From Mixia osmundae IAM 14324 (Eukaryota > Basidiomycota > Mixiomycetes > Mixiales > Mixiaceae), in assembly GCF_000708205.1 (NCBI RefSeq), contig NW_014575558.1, forward strand, positions 563,369 through 596,034: 32,666 nt of DNA, given 5' to 3'. Every line of letters begins with the position of its first letter. Positions within the stretch are counted from its first letter, which is position 1. The notes beneath the pieces are model-generated. The model was not told where the DNA came from, did not search any database, and saw nothing but the letters and a program-made list of their open reading frames with translations. Shown piece after piece: positions 29,401 to 32,666 of the stretch. A program made the position numbers and the translations under genes.

Positions 29401-30138
29401 CGAGGTCGAGGTTTCGGTCGCATCGAGCGGACTGGTGAGTGCCTCCTCAACAGGAGCGACTGCTTCTGCTCTGCCACTTTTGCGTCTCTTGCTCGAGCTC
29501 GGCGCAGGCTCGACGCTAGTATCGGGTCCATCGATAGCCTTGCTCTTGCCTTTCTTGTCTATCTTTTGCGGTTCGGTCTTGGATGATGCTTCAGAGGGGT
29601 GCTTGAAATGCAAGTTGAGGCTCAACCCGGCGCCTGCCGCTGTGCGCTTATCAGGCTTGTCTGCTGCGTGCGTTTTGCCATTGACGGCGGGTGGCTCGTT
29701 GGGCGCAAGCGAGGTTGAAGACGACTTAAGCTTGATCTTATTGGTCGGCTTGGCCGATGATGGTTCCCGAGTCGCTTTGCCTCTGTTCAGCGCTGGCGTC
29801 GGCTCGCCATTGACGGCAGGAGCCGCGACTTTGAGGCTTATTCGTCTGATATCGCTCGCAGGCGCATCTTCATTCGCTTTGGCAACCGATGACGGCGGAG
29901 GAGCATCTTTGACAGACCGTTTCGGCGCTTCACGCTCTGGCTTCTTTGGCGAAGTATGCGTCTTCTTGCCAGTGCCACTGGGACCCTGAGCAGCGGTAGG
30001 CCTGCCTAGTTTGACCGAATTTTGAGATCTGTCCGGCGTCGTCGTTGAACTCGAAGAATGGCCATTATGGCCTGATCCGTGACGACGTTGCGCGGCGGGG
30101 GTCTCTAGCACCGCCGCCGTGCTCTTTATCCGCGCCAT
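26474..30138 (-). CDS. Three-bromodomain RSC/polybromo-like chromatin subunit
   Basis: Bromodomains bind acetylated lysines; proteins of this make-up are subunits of RSC/PBAF remodelling complexes. Exons on the minus strand: 30138-29101, 29057-28924, 28874-28562, 28504-28365, 28313-27855, 27801-26858 and 26808-26474 (1120 residues). The first 346 residues are Ser/Lys/Pro-rich and disordered with basic patches (KKRRRGE, KRSRRS). Three bromodomains follow, at about 371-485, 525-630 and 690-800. Each has a YPDYY/YADYY-type ZA loop and the acetyl-lysine Asn (NAKRYNQ, NAKRYNQ, NAMFYNEEGS). A Pro/Val-rich linker leads to a C-terminal domain (RLVRSHAVALPSS to VYRLIITK) resembling the end of fungal Rsc4. 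Yeast Rsc4 has two bromodomains, so a three-domain form is closer to polybromo. Introns 43-57 nt. Confidence 0.93.
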
Positions 30139-30404
30139 TCAGGTCAGAATCGATATTGACGCGTCGCCAGGCGAGCGTAGGCGGACGCGGACAAACGGCC
30201 AGGCTGCCTCACTCGTCGACTGGTGATCAGTGTAGCGTCGTGCGAGAGCTTGCGTTGAGTGTCGGTCGTCTGCTGAGGTAGCTCGAGGTACCTCGCTTTG
30301 TGCAGTACTGGCCGAGCGGCTCCGGCTGAGTTATTCTCACGTAAGATACTGCCTCTGCAAAAATTCGTCATCAAGAGGAGTCAGAAAGAAAGTCAGCCGG
30401 CAAG
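30139..30404. promoter_or_regulatory. Divergent promoter between the bromodomain gene and PGDH
   Basis: 266 bp between opposite-strand start codons; the widest divergent spacer here. No TATA box or repeated element was recognised. Confidence 0.45.
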
Positions 30405-32235
30405 ATGTCTTCGTTGACCAACGGCAATGCTCCTTCTGGCCTCAGCCGGGCCCGAGCTGTCAATGGACACAGCAGCGCACAGCCCATCAACATTGGCGGG
30501 CCGGGCGAGCCATCGTCTCTGAGCGCACAACGTGCCAGCACTTCTGCTTACGTACAGCCTGGCTCGCCGCACAGTCCGCCAGCGCACTACTATCCCATCG
30601 CATCAGCCTCACCACCGGCAACCAACTCTTTTGCTGCCATGAATTTGACCGACAGCGAGCGCAGACGCTCGATTTCTCAGACTATGAACTCGCCCAATGG
30701 CGGTCTGAGCACGACTGTCCAGGCACAGGCTGCCTCGCCGCAGTCTGCTTCCTCGCAAGGTCTACAAAGCGGACGCAGTCCACGAGCGAGAGCAGGAACG
30801 ACAAGTTCCATCCAGCTCGTCATGCCTAAACCACTCAGATCCTTCAATCCACAGTCTGTGCGCATGGAGGAAGCCAAGATTGTTCCTCGCATCCTGCTAC
30901 TCGAAAACGTGAGCTCAGTGATATGCTAACCCTACGATGGCACTGACGACTGGCCTGCGCTAGGTAAATGAGACAGGCATCCAGCTGTTCAGAGCGCAAG
31001 GCTATCATGTCGACACCGAAAAAGGAGCGCTTGGCGAGGACGAGCTGATCGAGCGACTCATACAAGGCCGCTACACTGCCGTCGGTATCCGATCAAAGAC
31101 GCGCGTCACCGCGAAAGTCATCGAAGCTGTCCGCGATTTGCTTGTCATTGGTTGCTTCTGCATTGGCACGAATCAAGTCGATCTCCGCGCGGCTGCCAAA
31201 GCTGGTATTGCGGTATTCAATTCGCCTTTCTCAAAGTGAGCCGCTCCGTTTCCCCCCGACATGTGATCATGACTGATTTCCGGCAGCTCTCGGTCTGTGG
31301 CAGAGCTCGTCATCTCTGAAGTTATTGCGCTCTCGCGACAGATCTGCGATCGCTCCAACGAAATGCGCAAGGGCACTTGGAACAAAGTCTCAAAAGGCTG
31401 CTGGGAAGTGCGCAACAAAACACTGGGTATCGTTGGCTATGGACATATCGGTTCGCAACTCTCAGTCTTGGCAGAGGCAATGGGTCTCAACGTGCTCTAC
31501 TTTGACGTAATGCCAATCATGCCACTCGGTCAAGCTCGGCAAGTCGACACATTGGACGAATTGCTGTCTCAGTCAGACTTTGTGACGCTACACGTGCCAG
31601 AGCTGCCGGAGACAACCAACATGATCTCCCACGACGAGCTGCAAATGATGAAAGAAGGATCATACCTGCTCAATAACGCTCGTGGCAAAGTCGTCGATCT
31701 AGACGCACTAGCCGTGTCTATCAGATCAGGACATCTTGCAGGCGCAGCAATCGATGTGTATCCTTCGGAGCCAGCGAAGAATGGTCAGCTGTTCAACAGC
31801 AATTCGCTTGGCGGAGACGCCGGCTGGGCAGAAGAACTGGGCAAGCTGCCCAACGTCATCCTGACGCCGCATATCGGTGGATCAACGGAGGAAGCTCAGC
31901 GAATGATCGGAACAGAAGTTGCTTCTGCTCTCGTGCGCTACGTCAATTTCGGATCCTCACTAGGCGCCGTCAACTTTCCGGAAGTCTCTCTCCGACCCAT
32001 CATTGGGGACAAGATCATCCGGGTCTGTCACATTCATGCCAACCAACCCGGTGTGCTCAAAAGAATCAACGCCATCCTCGGTGAATACAATGTCGAACGA
32101 CAGCTNTCCGATTCCAGAGGCGATCTTGCCTACCTCATGGCCGATATCGCAGATGTCGATCAAGAAGGCGTGCGCGCAATCTACGAAGCCATTCAGCAGA
32201 CACCTGCAAACATTGCTACTCGCGTATTGCTATAG
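30405..32235 (+). CDS. SER3: D-3-phosphoglycerate dehydrogenase
   Basis: First step of serine synthesis: oxidises 3-phosphoglycerate with NAD. Exons 30405-30908, 30964-31235 and 31287-32235 (574 residues). The catalytic core starts at about residue 162 (ILLLENVNETGIQLFRAQGY). Substrate-side SNSRSVAEL, the NAD loop GIVGYGHIGSQ with an Asp about 20 residues later, the catalytic Arg in NNARGKVVD and the His in LTPHIGGSTEEAQ are all present. A C-terminal ACT domain follows (HANQPGVLKRINAILGEYNV), the usual site of serine feedback. The first 150 residues are a Ser/Pro/Gln-rich extension absent from the shorter bacterial enzymes. One base (32106) is N, in a CTN codon that is Leu whatever the base. 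Confidence 0.95.
32106..32106. other. Ambiguous base (n)
   Basis: The only N in the window. It is the third base of a CTN leucine codon in the phosphoglycerate dehydrogenase ACT domain. The frame is open and conserved on both sides, so it represents exactly one base and is silent. Confidence 0.95.
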
Positions 32236-32302
32236 ACAGGCCGCTCGATCATGCATGATTGTAGACAGATGCATGCCTGCCGGCACTCTTGTGCTCGCAA
32301 AT

Positions 32303-32619
32303 TTAGCCTGCGTAGGGAATAGCCTTGCCGCCCCACGTCATTTTGCTGTAGACAAGTCAGCTCGTGTCCCTGCACCTTGACGACGGCATACAATTTGGCG
32401 TTAGCGAGCTGCGTCACAACGATTAGCTCCACGTTCCTACTGACAGGCACCCAAGCGTACATCGAGGGCAGGGTTCTCCTCGGCTTTGGAGGGAACATTC
32501 ATCGAGAAAGTGTCGAAGACCTTCTGGTCGCGACGGTAGCACAAGAAGAGCTCGACCGTGTCATCAAGCTCGACTGCGGGTCCATCAAACGAGGCACCGT
32601 ATCTGTGACTGAGCTGAAC
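32303..32619 (-). CDS. 3' end of an unidentified gene running off the right edge
   Basis: Predicted last exons on the minus strand: about 32619-32461 (5' limit unknown), 32408-32392 (17 nt) and 32345-32303. They are joined by 52- and 46-nt introns with good signals (GTACGC and GTATGC donors) in matching phases. The protein reads RYGASFDGPAVELDD, TVELFLCYRRDQKVFDTFSM, NVPSKAEENPALD, LANAKF, then ends KMTWGGKAIPYAG. The composition is clearly protein-like, acidic first and then basic, but I do not recognise the family. Upstream exons lie beyond the window; a possible acceptor with a CTAAC branch site is seen near 32647-32660. It converges on phosphoglycerate dehydrogenase with 67 bp between stops. 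Confidence 0.55.
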
Positions 32620-32666
32620 TCACGATCCCAGACTTCGCAACGCTGATCGGTATTGTTAGGTACCCA

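Noticed and set aside
29252-29989. Plus-strand open frame of 245 codons antisense to the bromodomain gene
   Set aside because: Gly/Ala/Ser/Leu-rich shadow of the low-complexity N-terminal region; no domain and no splice or start evidence.
1-32666. tRNA, rRNA, CRISPR, transposon or virus-like remains
   Set aside because: No cloverleaf boxes, rRNA motifs, regular spaced repeats, terminal repeats, transposase or reverse-transcriptase motifs were seen on either strand.

Overview
The window looks like nuclear DNA of a compact-genome basidiomycete. Genes are packed head-to-head and tail-to-tail on both strands, almost all are split by very short GT-AG introns (mostly 43-60 nt), and the gene set is fungal: a lipase of the Candida antarctica lipase B family, an RSC-type multi-bromodomain protein, fungal-type UBC9, NSE1, DPM3 and centrin. 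I saw no tRNA, rRNA, transposon, virus-like element or CRISPR array. The intron style would fit a Pucciniomycotina lineage such as Mixia, but this is a guess; no marker gene was tested. Exon boundaries below were worked out by eye from splice signals, reading phase and protein family fit.

Layout. 1-1600: poorly resolved left edge (the tail of an unknown gene, then a small secreted-protein gene). 1617-10707: a dense housekeeping block: methionyl-tRNA formyltransferase (+), NSE1 (-), CstF-64/RNA15 (+), DPM3 (-), UBC9 (+), a metaxin-like mitochondrial import protein (-) and copper amine oxidase (+). Neighbours alternate in strand, with convergent gaps of 32-84 bp and divergent promoters of about 90-160 bp.

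11052-17454: the most unusual region. It holds six small multi-exon genes in a row, all on the minus strand, all beginning with a signal peptide. By sequence and by intron positions they fall into two families that I do not recognise: family A (four copies, with conserved micro-exons of 21/24 nt and, in three copies, 15 nt) and family B (two copies with the same five-exon plan). They look like tandemly duplicated secreted proteins, perhaps effector-like; one copy (A2) appears frameshifted.

17643-32666: centrin (+), a two-finger C2H2 transcription factor (-), ferroportin (-) back-to-back with inorganic pyrophosphatase (+), a CalB-like secreted lipase (+), a three-bromodomain RSC/polybromo-like subunit (-), phosphoglycerate dehydrogenase (+) and the 3' end of an unidentified gene (-) at the right edge.

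Splicing is itself notable: three introns appear to be GC-AG, UBC9 seems to carry a 9-nt micro-exon, and one NSE1 intron is only 31 or 34 nt.
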